A stretch of 64,000 bases of DNA from Rotaria socialis (GCA_905331475.1 CAJNYU010004272.1:1-64000), one strand, 5' to 3'; counted from the stretch's first letter, positions 1-18,301 are shown. Numbers and translations are program-made. The notes: generated by a model not told the origin, from the letters alone.

Positions 1-243
1 CAAGATATTGTATAAAAAAAATCCCTAAATTGAAAAATCCATAAATCAAAAATCCCTATTTGGTCACCAGAATGGGTCATATTTGCTTTACTCACCACAA
101 GTGTGAATATTATGTATAGATGTGTCTGTGGATTTCTATTTGTGGTAAATGATAGTCACTCAGACAGAATTCAAATTAGAATTGTGTCCAACAAAATCCC
201 AGTCAAAATTCTAATTTCGATTTTCACCAAAAATATTCTAATT

Positions 244-315
244 TCGAGGGTGTGGATGTGTGGTTGCGGGTGCGGGTGCGGATATTGATGGAGAGATTAA
301 CACCCACACCCACAT
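244..315. repeat. TGTGGG-type G-rich/C-rich hairpin
   Basis: A G-rich left arm with repeated GGGTG motifs is followed by about 25 nt of spacer and a C-rich right arm (ACACCCACACCCACAT). The arms are imperfect inverted repeats. The motif is a permutation of TGTGGG. Similar structures recur near 3115, 43303, 44648, 49971, 54298, 58081 and 62806. Confidence 0.6.
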
Positions 316-334
316 ATATATTGTATTCTTTTTA

Positions 335-1126
335 CTAGTACAAGAAACTTATAAATACAAACAAGTAAGCAATAGGATAGAATATAGAGAAAGAGGAGAC
401 GGCTGTCGATGGTGTTAGTTCGTATGCATGCTGAGAAAGTCCATTTTCGAATAAAATCCGTAGTGCACTTCGAGCTGTAGTCAATGTATTGCAATGTTGG
501 CGTGCGCACTCGATATTGATTGTGCCAAATGCACGCTTGTCATCTAGCGTCGTTAACTCGTTTAAATTCACTTTGAGAGAGTTAGAAGTAAGTATATTGC
601 AAAGCCGATTGCTAGTCTTGTTCGTATTGATCTCGAGCAGACAAGTTAAACATGGACTAACAATCTGATTTTCTTCATTGCCTTTGTAACATTCAATCAT
701 TTTGGTGGTATTGTTCGGTTCAATAAGATCACGTATTTGAGAAATAACTATCGGTGCTATAGTTGACACCGATTGCATAGTTGCAACGATGTCACGAGCA
801 GACTCGAAAATATCACAATCAGCACATTCGTAGAATGTATGCCTATTAAGAGTACCAGTCGAGATGGTAACATCAGTTTCGACAAAGCACGGACGAGAAT
901 TAGAGATGGTTGGCGTGAAATAAAAGATTCCAATGGTAGTTTGTCGATTAGAATAGAACGTTACACTGACAGCACAGAGCAAACTCGAGTTTCTTGTCAC
1001 GTTACAGTTGGTGGGTCGCTCAAGAACCGTGTTGAATGGAATTTCTTGATTGCATGCTGAATAACAGGATTGTAGGCTGCTCACAGCGGGCGTAAACAAC
1101 AACATGAGCACGAAAATAAAGCACAT
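335..1126 (-). CDS. Secreted or GPI-anchored Cys-containing protein, unknown family
   Basis: A single-exon frame of 263 codons. The N-terminus has a hydrophobic signal peptide (about residues 1-17, ending in AVSS), followed by a mature region with about a dozen cysteines and several N-glycosylation sequons. The last 20 or so residues are hydrophobic (ending AYLFVFISFLY) and come after a Ser-rich stretch, which is the layout of a GPI-attachment signal. I do not recognise the family. Inference: a surface protein of the secretory pathway. The start was chosen because the signal peptide begins directly at this ATG. The gene lies tail-to-head with another secreted-protein gene about 0.8 kb away on the same strand. 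Confidence 0.6.
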   Translation of the reverse strand: MCFIFVLMLLFTPAVSSLQSCYSACNQEIPFNTVLERPTNCNVTRNSSLLCAVSVTFYSNRQTTIGIFYFTPTISNSRPCFVETDVTISTGTLNRHTFYECADCDIFESARDIVATMQSVSTIAPIVISQIRDLIEPNNTTKMIECYKGNEENQIVSPCLTCLLEINTNKTSNRLCNILTSNSLKVNLNELTTLDDKRAFGTINIECARQHCNTLTTARSALRILFENGLSQHAYELTPSTAVSSFSIFYPIAYLFVFISFLY

Positions 1127-1925
1127 TGCTATGTGCGTAATGGAAATTATTCTACATGAGTATAAGGATGTTGCTCTGTCTTATTTATGTTTGTCACAAC
1201 GTTATCTTGCGGTATCTCTCTTTCTTTAGAAGAGAACGGTGTGCTCACCATGCTGGATGCGTTTGTCTCGTCATCATGATAAGCAGATGATCGGATACCA
1301 CACCGAAAGTTTATGTTATAAAAGATATCTCGGTATGGTCGTGCACTTGCACATAATTATTTAGTCTGGTGTTATTCCAGATTACTGAGCGTCTCTCAAG
1401 GTACCGAAGTTTGCAGTTTCTTCTGCTTGAAAGAAAGCAAAGAAAACTCCTGAACGAGATCTAATATTTAAGAATATGTAATTATATCTTAGTTCAAAGT
1501 TTTTCTCGAGTATTAACAGCAACCAGAGTTCTATCGGCTGACTGCACGATCCTAACTCTTTCAGCGTCTAATTTTTGCTTGTAATGATACATGCATTGAT
1601 CGAGTGACAAGAATCTGATTGAAATCACCGAATATTTTTAAACGGAAGTCATTTCTGCTAGAGCAAATTCTGTTTGAACAATGCATAGTATGATGTCAGT
1701 GCGCAGTTAAAATGTAAGAAAAGCGCATTCTCAACGTTAAGATCTCGAACAAACAAGAGTTCACTTTGAGTGTGAGAATATGGTTGCAGTTCTGAGATTT
1801 CAGTTGAAGGAGGACAACAATACACCCACCCACACCCTGAATACATCTTTCACGTGTTGAAAAGGGAATGAACAAATTTGTTCTTACACAGCTTGTTTGT
1901 CTATTTTTTAATAACAAAAATGATG
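1127..1925. other. Intergenic, no gene seen
   Basis: This region separates two minus-strand secreted-protein genes. It contains only short frames without family resemblance and a C-rich telomere-like patch near 1815-1840 (ACACCCACCCACACCC). Confidence 0.5.
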
Positions 1926-3017
1926 CTACACAATAAAAAATTCCCACATGTCGAACTCGGGTATTGTAGAGACTTTTTTCTTTTCGATCACTTTCATTGT
2001 ATCAAATTGTACGAGAACCATCCAGTTTCCTGCTTCATTTTGGTTTTCATTTTCTTGGTGGATCATAAATAGTACTTGACGAACTTCTTCATTAAAAACA
2101 GCCTTGACCGATTCTACCACCGACCCACTACCCGTTTTCAAGAGGAGTGTCTCATTTTGGAACTTGCTTGTGTATGGATTCATGTAGAGCATGACAAGAT
2201 CTTGATCGATTGATCCATGTTGCCATGTGGCAAGCACGAGTTTCGTCTTCATATCATAGGTCATTGTACAGAGATTGCCAACATTGGGCAGTAAATAAAA
2301 TTCAGTAACGATATCTTTTTTCTTACCAACAAGGTTCAAATCCATTTTAATAAAATAGGCGTTCACACCGCCACCTTCGTATCGCGTTCGAACTTGCACA
2401 AGCCAATTTTCATCATAATCAAACGCTGAGCACCATGCATATGGAAATGCATATTTCTCACCGTCTTGTTTGGTATACACTCCGACCACATCCAACGTTG
2501 TCATGTTATACTCTTCAATGATGAGTGTAAATGTACTGATGTCACGCAATCCGAACATACGTTGACGACGTGGGTCATAATGAAGGAAATGAAATACTCC
2601 ATCGTTCAAGATCCATCGACTCTGCCTGTATATTTTCTTTTGCATATCGAATGCAAGTAACAATAAACGTTGAAATGAAGTGCCACATTGTAAAGGCATG
2701 TAGATTGTTGCGGAACTGTAATTGGTGACGGCTACGGGTCCAGCTTCGAAATAGTATAAATCCGTTGTGTTGTCGTCGATTTCAAATGAAAAATTTCCGT
2801 AGAATTGAAATGCAGATGATTGGGGATTGTAAGAAAAAATGCTTCCATAATGTGGAACCCTATAATCAGTGAAAAAAATTTCAAATACGTTAGTCATAGA
2901 TCAATTTCTATACCCTTGGAACGGTGCTATACCATAGTAGCCAGTTGCTGATGACAAAAGTGCGCCGGTACAGACAAAAATGAAGAGTTGAACGACCACA
3001 AATTGTAGTAGATGCAT
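1926..3017 (-). CDS. Secreted beta-propeller-like protein, two exons
   Basis: Exon 1 is 3017-2914 and exon 2 is 2859-1926. The 54-bp intron has a GT donor, a CTAAC branch site, a T-rich tract and an AG acceptor. The join is in phase and gives about 345 residues. Exon 1 supplies a signal peptide (MHLLQFVVVQLFIFVCTG), which the long exon-2 frame alone lacks. The body has repeated aromatic/Gly/Asp segments of the type 'YDYDENWLVQV' and 'MTYDMKTKLVLATW', suggesting strand-rich blades of a six- or seven-bladed propeller. No catalytic motif is evident. The fold is inferred and the family is not identified. Intron, start and frame are seen directly. Confidence 0.65.
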
Positions 3018-3114
3018 CGTATCAAAACTCAATTATGTTCTCTTATTGTTGTCTTGTCATTGATGCACGTGTTCTTATCTAATCTGATGAATATAGATTC
3101 CTATCGTCATGATA

Positions 3115-3160
3115 AGGGTGTGGGTGTGGGTGAGCAGTAAAAACCAACACTCACATCCTC
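3115..3160. repeat. TGTGGG-type hairpin
   Basis: Tandem GGGTGTGGGTGTGGG on the left is followed by a short A-rich spacer and CACTCACATCCTC on the right, an imperfect inverted repeat. It is a member of the dispersed family described at 244-315. Confidence 0.55.
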
Positions 3161-3599
3161 AAGAAAGAAAAATAGGATTGTTTTTGAATTGAACAAATAA
3201 ATGTCACGTAAAAAAATAGTAGAAGCTTTACTTAAGGAAAGAAATATTTATTTTTAATTAAAACAACAACAAATTTCCTGATAATCTCTCTGTATGGAGG
3301 AAAATGAATATCATTAGATTATTCTCTTCTACTGATTTGAAGATATTACGTAGAATCATTTCATTAGTCTCTATAACGTACAATTATAATAATAAACAGA
3401 CTATTCAGATACAAGGTTTTTTCTATCATGACACGTACATCATCAAAATTCTCTCAAAAATTCAAATTAACTAAATTATCATTAATCATAGCTGATGTCT
3501 GTTTAAACAATTAATGATCATATTTTTTCTTCTATGTCTTCATTTCTATGAGACCAGTATAAGTTCATCGTTCACACGAACACTTTAACACGTTCAAGA

Positions 3600-4488
3600 A
3601 TGAATAACGCATCAATTGAATCATTCACATTTCATCTTACAGCTTATACTTCATATATAACGCTTATTTTTGGTAATATCGGATGTATATGTAATTCTAT
3701 AGCATTTATAGCATTTACAGCTAAACAGTTCCGTCAAAATTCTTGTGGTTGGTATCTTCTAATGTCGAGTCTATTCGGTTTTCTTTTTATTAATTTCTTT
3801 TTTTTCCACAAAATTAGCAGCTGAACACTATGGAAGTACATTACGACATAGAATTCTTATATGGTGTCAGCTAGGTATATTTCTTGCATGGGTATTACCA
3901 TGTTTTTCAACAGGTTATCCAGTTTTGGCATCAATCGATCGATATTTATCAATATCAAAAAGTGCACGAATTCGTTCATTTAGTCGAATTAAAGTAGCCC
4001 ATCAAATGACACGTGTTCCGCTTATTTTATATAGTCTTACTGGTTCTCATCAATTCTTCTAGTTTAATCTTCGACCGACTTGTTCACCAGCACCGGGCAC
4101 CTATGCATTTTTCTTATCAATCTATAGTATTATTTGGTCTAATTAAATTCCACAAATTGTTATGTTTATATTTGGTTTAATCACATATTTTAATGTTCGA
4201 AAAAGTCGTCAACGTGTTGTTCATTCAAACATACAACATCGCAATCGAACTGATTCACAAATGATAAAAATGGCGTTCGTTCAAATTTTATTTGGTTTCG
4301 TATTGGTTAATATTCGAACAATATATTATGCATATACAGTACTTACAACAAATATGAAAAAAGATGCTTATCGTCAGGCTATGGAAACATTAATTTTACA
4401 GATATCAAGTTTTATTTTCTATTTCAATTTTAGCAAGAGTTTCTTTGTGAATGCTTTGATGGGAAATTCCATTGTAATCCAACTGTAA
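3600..4488 (+). pseudogene. Rhodopsin-like 7TM receptor pseudogene
   Basis: The frame opens at an ATG with a first transmembrane segment containing GNIGCICNS (the GN of TM1). It shifts frame in the T-rich tract near 3785-3815. It continues with a TM3-like segment ending in SIDRYLSIS (the DRY-type motif), then meets an in-frame TAG near 4060 and a TAA near 4143. The final open block (to 4488) carries TM5-TM7-like helices separated by a basic loop. The order of helices matches class A peptide receptors of the FMRFamide-receptor-like type common in rotifers. With one frameshift and two stops it cannot encode a full receptor. An intact relative lies at 27579. Confidence 0.75.
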
Positions 4489-7430
4489 ATAATTATCACG
4501 TCAAAGAAATTCTTTTTTTTTCAGTATTATTCTATCAGTTATTAGGTCTATTTATAGAAAAATAAATAAATAAAATGGTCGTAACCCGTCCACGTCCTTT
4601 TGAATTTTTTTCTATTTTTATCAAAATCTCTTGCTGGCCTCATTCCACACGTATACAGCACGCCTCATTTACCTTGGAAATGCTCTTGAAAATTATACGA
4701 TGCTTCCAGTCTATATCAACGAGTTATATTTTAACAAATCATGTTGACATAAATATTTTCTTATCATTGAATAACTTATTGAAAAGATCATTTGATAAGA
4801 GAAACCAAAAAGTAATGGAGTCATAGAACAGTGTTCAATATATTATTATAATCTGATGACGAGGAGACGTTGTATTTCACACTACAGCCACTTCCGCTGA
4901 AATGTTACTCAATGAAAATGGCTCAAACTGCTCCAGTGACTCACGCCCTCCTCAATGTAATTCGTAGCAGTAGCTGTTGTTTACTATTAGTGTTATCCAT
5001 CGTAAGCTATCTTTTCATGTGTGCTGAAAATGAATTATTACTTGATAATGTCCGATGATACGGTGTGTTCTCTTGATAATTGATGACAAAGTTGATAAGA
5101 CAAGTTGGTCGTATCTATCCAATCGAGAAATTAGTTGATGTGAAACAGGAGATTAGAATGCGTCGAATAACGACACTTGAAAGATTTCTTTAAGAATTAG
5201 ATTTTCTCATCAAGACCAAATATTTACGTGCTCGAATTGTTTATTTGAAGGATAAAACATGCCGAGAAAATACTGACTGGCATTTTTTCTTCAGATCACA
5301 AGATCCTATTTAAAGTTTTACGATTGATCCGCAGAACAAATCATATATGTTTTGCATTTTTACTTTTGATGTCTATATTTCGTAAACACAACTGATCAAT
5401 TATTACCTTAAGTTTGCCTCTAAATTCTATAAATATAATTTCAGTCGTTACAATCGATTGAGCATGAATTGTGTTCACTGTCAATTAATGATACGCGTAT
5501 TGAAGAGTACATTTTTTGGTTGGCTTGTCATGTGTAGAAATCCACTTCTAATAAACATTTTTAGCTTATTTTCCCTGAAGAATACTTTGATAATTTCTCA
5601 AATTTTGACATATATGTCAAGGTGATTGTTTTGAGAGAGAATAAAAACGATTGGTGCTTTTGTTAGACCTATATATTTAATGTAACCATCAATATGCAAC
5701 GTACAAATTAAAAAATTATATTAAGTCAACAACAAAACGAGAATGATCATCATCATCATCTTCTTTTTATTTACGACGATCATATAATTTATTTGCCCTC
5801 ATCTAATTGACTTCACTCATATAAAATGTATTTTTATTGAATCTATGCCATGTTTAATTAAAATCTAGAAGAAAGAGGCCATACATTTATAAAATATTCT
5901 AATAACTCAGTCGAACAACTTGTTCCATTGATTGATGAAGCAACAACTCTCGTACAGAAAGCGCTCTTGTGGTTTTCTTATTCATAAACCTTAAAATGAT
6001 GTCTATTTGCATTTATTTAAATTAATCCTTCGAGACATTATATACAATATCATTAGCAGTCTTTTTTTTCTATCGAGCAAATGAGGAAAAAAACAGTTAA
6101 CTATATATATATATATAACATTTAATATAAAATAATTGGCATTATGTTGATAAACACGAATGGAACTTATCAAAGATAACTTTCATATATCAATTCTGAC
6201 AGACGATAAGATCTGCAGTTATCATAGAAGAAGAGAAAAAAGCAACTCTAGTACATTTTGAATTAGCGATGATAGACTAACGATAGTACAGGATGTTACA
6301 AAAAAAAATGAATTTTTCTCTCTTCTATCATAAGCCTTGAGCAATTGATTAAGTTTAACTGTCTATTCCAACGTATAGAGACACAAGATAATTATGAAAA
6401 TTTTTCTTCTTGATGAATTGTCATCGCATGGCAATGAATGTTCATGCACGAATGCAGAGTTCAAATATAGTAATACCAAATAGATTAGGAATATATCATA
6501 TTCTCTAGAAGGAAATTCATCTCGTCTCGAAAATGAGAATGCGTAGGTGTATCTCTCGATGTGTGCAGTGAGTATACACATGCTGTTAAGGAAAAATAAG
6601 TAACTTTTGTTACTATTGCCGCTATTTTGTCGTTTAGATTTAGAGTTCGGTTCGGTAGTCGTGCTTTTCTACTTTTTTTTCTTCTCTGTTAGAATTCCTT
6701 TCTCTATTTTCCGATCGTCCCATGTAGCTGGTTGTCTTTTCTTTTTTCTTTCTCTTTTATTCTTCTGTTTCGTGTTCTTCTTTTGCTCGCTTGCATTTGA
6801 TAGTATCACGCAAACACTGTTTGTTTGCTGAAAAACTCAATTCTTTCTCTCTTTCTTTTTTTTGTTTCTCGCTAACACTTCACAACAATTTCTTTTGTTA
6901 AGACATAGGAACATTATATTGTCGTTATGAGTTTTTCTGGTTCGTCTTTCGTTATTATGCATTCTTGGTTCGCTTGTTTAGGTATCTATATTCTTAAATA
7001 TATATACACATATAATCAATTAAATATAAACAAGTGCTTATAATATATGAGTGTGCCCTTTTTTCTCATTTTTTTTTGTTCGTAATCATTGATGTAAATG
7101 ACAAAAAAAAATGTCAAATATAATTCTTTTCTTCTCGTTTAACGACAGGTGAAATTATACTTACATTTCAATTCATTATTGACAAAGAAAGACCAACTAG
7201 TATTCTGATCGTGCTTTCCGTGACAGTAAGAGGATATATTCGTGTATATATATATATATATACAATTTGTTATTTTCCTATCATGACATGTCTTTCGTGT
7301 ATTATGATAGATATATTATATTATATTAGTATGAAAAAAAGAAAACGGAAATTTCAATTTCTAGATGAATAAGCCATTATTGCTCATATGACTATGATCC
7401 GTAAAATTAACAAGCGAATATTTCAAGCAA
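4489..7430. other. Long intergenic region, AT-rich
   Basis: No convincing gene. There is a possible coding relic at about 5095-5195 (a short open block with GRIYPIEKL) that I cannot assign. Simple sequence includes (ATC)n near 5744, (TA)n near 6103 and 7242, and a pyrimidine-rich tract at about 6655-6870. Confidence 0.4.
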
Positions 7431-7919
7431 ATGGCGATTGTTGTCGAACTTTTATTTCTATTCATTTTCTCAACTAATCATCCTCATTCTTCATATTTTA
7501 TTCATGCCGATTCAACATCATGCCGTCGACAAGTCGAATGTTTTATATGTGATTCACGTGAGATAGAAGCATGTGAAGATGTAAGAAATTTTTCTCAAGC
7601 ACAAATTCCAACACGACTATGCGACGATTATTGCCTAAAAGTGTGGACACGCGAAAATGATAGTGTAATTGGCGATGATAAAACAAGTGCATTACGTTAT
7701 GTACGACGTGATTGTCATAAAATATTTCGTTTTCATATTAAAAAAGCTGAAACATGTTATCAACATAAAAAGCATCATACTGATTCTCTCTGTTTATGTA
7801 GTTCAGACAGATGCAATTCATCGATGAATGTTCGACTAAAACGAACTTATTATTGGATTTTTTTCATGTTTTTTATTTTCTATTGTGTCGATGTGTTTTC
7901 TTTGGTTACCAATTATTAG
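7431..7919 (+). CDS. Ly6/uPAR-like GPI-anchored protein
   Basis: A single exon of 162 residues. A signal peptide (about residues 1-26) precedes a Cys-rich domain that opens with CRRQVECFICDS and closes with CLCSSDRCNSS. The closing Cys-Asn pair and the CxxC spacing near the start are hallmarks of the Ly6/uPAR three-finger fold. A hydrophobic C-terminal tail (YYWIFFMFFIFYCVDVF) follows, as expected for GPI attachment. Known members are surface ligands or modulators; the partner here is unknown. The middle of the domain is longer and more basic than in typical Ly6 proteins. A second Ly6-like gene lies at 43838. Confidence 0.7.
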   Translation: MAIVVELLFLFIFSTNHPHSSYFIHADSTSCRRQVECFICDSREIEACEDVRNFSQAQIPTRLCDDYCLKVWTRENDSVIGDDKTSALRYVRRDCHKIFRFHIKKAETCYQHKKHHTDSLCLCSSDRCNSSMNVRLKRTYYWIFFMFFIFYCVDVFSLVTNY

Positions 7920-8059
7920 TTCGTTCAAAATATGTTGTACAAAGAAAAAAGAAAAGAAAAGAAGACGAATAATAGCACGATTCTAAAACATTGATTATCT
8001 AACCATCTATTGAAAGACGTGTTTAGAACACCGGGATCAATAAAAACAAAAGGTGACTG

Positions 8060-12597
<4,538 letters not shown>

Positions 12598-12783
12598 TGA
12601 ATTGAATATTACACTTGTCTACAATAAGAATCCGATATTTGTTCTTAGAAATATTCCATAGAACAGACAATAAAATCACAACGAGATTATTTAAATACAT
12701 CAGAACGAAGAAGAAGAAAAAAATCAGAATCAGCAATCCCATAAAAATAAATATTTCTATATGCATATATTTAGAAAAGTCTA

Positions 12784-15700
12784 TCATAAACGAACATTTT
12801 GTTTTTCAAAATGCGCTTGTAGTTCAGGAAAAATTTGCAAGAGAACTTCATCGAGAATCATGTAAAATAACTAAAAATATTTTAATATACATGTATATTT
12901 TTCAAAACAGCGACAATGAGTTACTTGTTTGTTTAGTAATGGATCTTGAAAATACCGAAGAATCATTTGTAAACCATTTTCAACATTTGCTTTACCAAGT
13001 GCCAGTTTGATGAGATCTGAAATTGATGAGAGTGTAAATTACAGCGAAATTCCTTCCAGATCTTGTCGTCTGATTCGAACTTAATAAAACCGACAGGTAT
13101 CGAAGACTTACTTGGCAAAAATTCTTCAGCGGCTGCAACAACATCATCCATATTCACTAAATCCGTTGGTCTGAAATAGAATTATGATTGTGTTATTCTT
13201 TCAACTTTTGTATACGTCTTGCGTTTCTTACTCTTTATCTTCTGCATCATTTGGAAAAACTACATCTATAGAAATATATTCAATAGAGGGGAAAAATGAG
13301 TTATTACTATTATTAAAATATATACCTCGAAGAGCATGAATAACATCAATAATATTTTCTTCATCATTTATAATATCATCTACATTGTCATCAATAAAAT
13401 AGGAGAAGAATGTATCAAAGGAATTTTTCAATGGAACACGAAGTAAGTCTAGCAGATAAATTAACAAAGGGGATGCAGAGAAAACTTGTTTAGCTATAAA
13501 AAAAAGAGCAAAGATATACATGAAAACAAAAGTGCGATGTTCTTACCAACAACAATCATATGATCGTAGGCACTGTCGAGTTCACCAGAAGTGATGTTTT
13601 TTATCGGTGATTCTTCTAGAGATTCTGTTATATTTGCATTATTTTCATAGATAGAATTTTGAAGCTAGAAGACGAAAAATATTTGACTCAATTTTATATC
13701 ATTGATTCATACTTTTGCTTCGACTATATCATTAAAAACTGGATTTGATTGTGTTGCTTTTGGTTTCGGTGGTTCGGCATAGTTGATCAATGATACAAGA
13801 AATGGATCAAGATATTGTCCTTTCTATGTTAAAAAATAAAATCTCTAAATTCAGTCATTCCGAATTCATTCTGTTTTGAACCTCAGCTCGTAATCGACGC
13901 GGAACCACTTTGAACATTTTTGCTAGAAAAAAGGATAACACCATAGTTTCTTATGACAGAAAAATCTTCTGAAATTTACATAGAACAACTTCACCAGTCG
14001 GTAAAGTAAAATCGTCCGATTGTGTTAGAAAATTGTATAATAATTCACTATTGCGCAATGTTGGTTTAGTCAATAAATGCTAAAGCATCAGTAACAAAAA
14101 ACAATTAGAATTTATGTTCTCGTTTTCTTCGATGATAGAGTAACGGCTATTCAAAATTTGAGAAAAACAAATTTCTTGTTCCAGTTGAGTATGTTTTCCT
14201 CAAATTTCGTATTTTGCCATACTCTGCATAGGCTTACTCTTAGAAAATATTCAAAATCTTTTTTAATTGATTCAAGAAATTCTCGATTTCGTGCGTATGC
14301 TGAAGATTTTTTTGGTGGCAATCGCGCATCCGAAAAAACACCGTGAAATCGAATTAGCTTTTGTTCTAGTAAGTAAAAATCTTGATAACGTCTAAATTAA
14401 AAAAGCAAACGATCACTGGCGAATTGCTTTCGAAATAGCCTTTTTTCCTGTTTACCTTGCTACAATCCAATTAGTTTTTTCGTCGTCCACTAATAACGGA
14501 TTGTCTACATGATGAAGGATTATTATTTTTTATTCTTTCGCTAAAAATAAAAATACTTACTACTATTAGGATCCAATCTCTGTATTTCAATTATGAATAC
14601 GAAAGATTTCATATTTGCGTATGTATTATCTCGTAGTTCATCAATGTCAAAGACATGAATTCGCCATGAGTTCATATCTTTTTCATCGTGCGACTAAATG
14701 CAAGCAATAGAAGTTGACAATTAGAGTCGACAAAGAGCTAAAACCAACATACACTATTACTACCAATGCTCGTTGTATCTTCGGGATATTTTTTGTAGGC
14801 TTCATCTTTTTCTTCCAATTCTGTAATAAACACGTAGATATATAAATTTTGTTCTTTTGAAAAAACAATAGTCTCTTCATGTGGCCCGATGCAGGTCTTA
14901 TCTGACAGAACTCTATTACTCTTATTTACAGCACACGAGAAACGGTCTCTTATCGTATCCTTGTAATGATGTGAGTTACACAAATATGACTCGCTGTCAG
15001 CCTAATTTCGCATCATAGATTTGTGTAAAGTAAATCATCTCAAGGATATGATAAGGAGAATGCTTGTTTTTTTATTGGTTTAAAAAAATGGCACACAGCC
15101 TCCTAGACAATAAGAGCTTCATACCTTTGTACGATGTTGTTGTATAATGTCTTGACGAATTACGTTTCTGTGTATTTCCATTCGCATTTCTAAATGAGAT
15201 TACAAAAAAAAATGTAAGAAGTAATGAATGGATTCAACGATTAAAATATAATGTGAAACAAAAAAACAACTACATTCAGATCAATTTACAAACGAATATC
15301 AGATAATAATAAAAAAGTCATATGTATAACATTCAAACCTGATTTCTTCTGCATGAGTAAAATTTAATGCGCCTTCATCCAAACTAAGATGATTATTAAA
15401 TGTTAGTATAAAGAAGAGAAAGAAATATTAAAAGAAAAAAAAAACTAACTTTTGCTCTATAATTTTATAATCAGGAGAGTCCATTCTTCGTCCACACATG
15501 TAAAGAAAATGTTCGTCACTTGATAGAAAACATTGTTGATATCTTTCTTCGACTAGTTCATAAATTTTACAATGAAATCGAGACAACAATGTGAATGTAT
15601 GTTGAACATCTAGTCGATTGGTTGAGTTATCTGACTTTTCGTCGTCTTCATTGATACTTTCTTCCAAATGATTATAAATCAGATCTTTTATTTCGTCTAT

Positions 15701-17381
15701 TAATGTATCGTTAGGATCACATGGATTACTAATGCTTACATAAGCATCAGCATTTTTTGTACTCAAATAACGTTCATCGATATTTCTTAAACGACGATAG
15801 ATTTTCTTCCGTACTAATACATTTGATGCCGATGGAATATCATTCAATATATCGGATAATGTGAGATAAGTGCTTAATAAACCAACTGAACCGTAACGAT
15901 CAAGTACACGACTGAATTGACTCAGTAATTCTTTTTCATACATAACATCAGTTAATTCCAAAACCAATTTGTTTTTATGTAAGGGTCCATTCATTGAACA
16001 AAATCGTGTTAATAATTCAACTGATGGCTCCTCCGGTGGATTTACAGGCGTGTTTGAAAGTGAATTTCGACGTTGAATAATAGTTATAAAATAAAGATGG
16101 AATAAACGATTTAATGTGTCTGGTTCACATATAGCATCAATGCCATCGATTAGAATTTGACAAGAGATTAATTCGCTTAGAAAATGACGAGATCCTTTGC
16201 ATTCATAAACGAATTTAGGCGTTATTATTGGCATTAAATCAAGTATAAGACGCTTTAAATATTTGATTTCCGATTGACGATTATACATGGCAATATGAAG
16301 ATCATTTTTGTAGAGGTTTTTAAGAAAATCAGTTGACGATTGAGATTCATCATGAGGCTGTAATTTAACCAGTTGAATATAACGGTCGAATGTTTGAAAA
16401 ATCAACGGAAGCAAACGTTCAAGAACGAATCCATGAATATCAACCTTAATAAATAAATATTTCTACTATTCTAATAGGATGACAATAAAGAAACTATCAA
16501 ATATTAATATATTGACAAAAACAAACAATTCATCGCAGACACGCCCACATCCTCGAAGTCTTACATTTTGTACTCGACGAATAACTGTTGCTAAAAAATA
16601 TCGAAAGACATGTTTAGCTTCATAAACCAAACTATCATCATGAGTAATTAGTCTAAAATACCATTTTTGTAATTATGTTCACACTGATTAAATAAAAATA
16701 ACTTACGATAACCATGGATAGACATGATCTCTGAGACAAAGACAACAAAACTAAAGAGAAACGAAAGAACTTCAATAGGATTTTTTAGAAATAAAAAAAT
16801 TACTTCATCAATAGCTATATCTATTCGTTTTGACAACATTAAATGAATCCATGGATTTTTGTGAGTATAATGACTATTTGCACTATGTATCCAAAACGAA
16901 TAATAGTAAAGAAGAAAAAATATGAAGTATGAAAAAAACTTACATCTGTGTTCGTATCAGTTCTTTGTCTAAATCCTATAGAAAAACAAAACCTGCTATC
17001 AAATGTATATTGACTCAATTCTTATCGATTACTTTTGAGGGCTCATACAAAATAAGTAGATTTGGCCAATATTTTGGACACTTGTTAGGATTATTCAGTG
17101 ATAATCTGAGTGAAAAAAAAGTATATATAAATTAATAAACTAAAATAAAGAAGACTTCATACATACACATAGTAATCCGTTAACTTATAACTGATTATTA
17201 TCAGTAGAATGAAGACAATAAACTGAATCTTTCTAAAATTAAATCACATAAAAATTTGATTTCGATTTCAAAAAGCAACAGACCCAAAAATGAATAGAAT
17301 TATCAGTAGAAATATACTTAAACAGATACCAAGAAGTGTACGTTGGCCCATATCAGTCGACAGAATATTATCTTTATTCAT
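12784..17381 (-). CDS. SNX14-like sorting nexin (TM-PXA-RGS-PX-nexin C)
   Basis: A multi-exon gene with small introns. Exon 1 starts at ATG 17381 (MNKDNILSTDMGQ...) and encodes a membrane helix. It splices at a GT after ATTTTTGG to a second helix (FIVFILLIIISYKLTDYY, near 17230-17160). A large exon (16444-15450) carries the end of the PXA domain and an RGS-type region. The PX domain lies at about 14700-13900; it begins WRIHVFDIDELRDN and contains DARLPPKKSSAYARNREFLE and LYNFLTQSDDF, closely resembling SNX14. A nexin-C region ends with RYFQDPLLNK and QIFPELQAHFEKQNVRL before TGA at 12784. SNX13/14/25 proteins are ER-anchored lipid-handling tethers at ER-droplet or ER-endolysosome contacts; that role is inferred from family. 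Exons between 15430 and 13000 were only partly traced. Confidence 0.85.
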
Positions 17382-18301
17382 CTAAAATATATTCAAATCC
17401 ATCTTTAGAAATTCTTTCTTTATATATTCTAAGTCATTATTTCTCATATGCGTGTGAGCCAAATATTTTAACACTTAATTTTTCTGTTTTAGAAACTTGA
17501 AAGATAGCGCTCGATGCAATTTTATATCTTCTTTTAAATGGTTAAAACTACAGGTCTACATATCTAGTTGCTATCAAAAAAATTTTCTCAAACTCTTCGT
17601 CTAGTTCGAAATGAATATTAGTAAGGTTATATGAGATCTCATAGACTCACATTTCGAATTACTTTTTTTCGTTCGTTCAAATTTCGATATTGACCTTGAG
17701 TGACATACTTCTATGCGGTTTGTTGTTTAGCGTTGCATCGATCGTATCGCTAATGGTCATGTAACAAAAATTTCATGCTCGTGTTTGTTCTTCATTACCA
17801 TATTGAATGAATACAACAGTTATTTTTTTTTATCTGAATAATATTTCTCTACAAAAAAAACAAGAAATGCGACTTAATAAGTATTATGTTTCTATTTACT
17901 TGATTATTTAGTATTGAAAACGAAAACAAAAACAAAAACATGATTTACTTATCTCCATAGTCAAAGAGAAAAAAAGAACGCATGATATATATATTATGTT
18001 GTGACTCGGAGAATAGACCAAAAACAACGTCGACAAAATTAAATCGATCCCAAGAAGAAAAAAACAGCTAGTTTAAAACATAATCACAAATAAAAAGGTA
18101 TATTATACAGTTTTTGTTTAAATTCCTCGGCTTTTTTCATCATAAATGAAGAGATATCGTTAAAGTAGAGAGAAAGAAAAAAAAATAATTAAGAAAAGAT
18201 AAAATCAAAAAAGAAACCAAAAGAATTTCTTTAGATTAGACGCAAGAAAAAAGAACAGAAAAAAATATTTTGCTTTCAGTCATATGCACATATCTATTAT
18301 T
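17382..18301. other. Intergenic between sorting nexin and TOM1-like genes
   Basis: AT-rich, with no coding resemblance seen. It should hold the promoter of the SNX14-like gene and the 3' end of the TOM1-like gene. An A-rich tract lies at about 18160-18265. Confidence 0.4.

Noticed and set aside
4870..5195. Short frame with MAQTAPVTHALLNVIRS and a following block with GRIYPIEKL
   Set aside because: No consistent frame, splice sites or confident family; treated as possible relic only.
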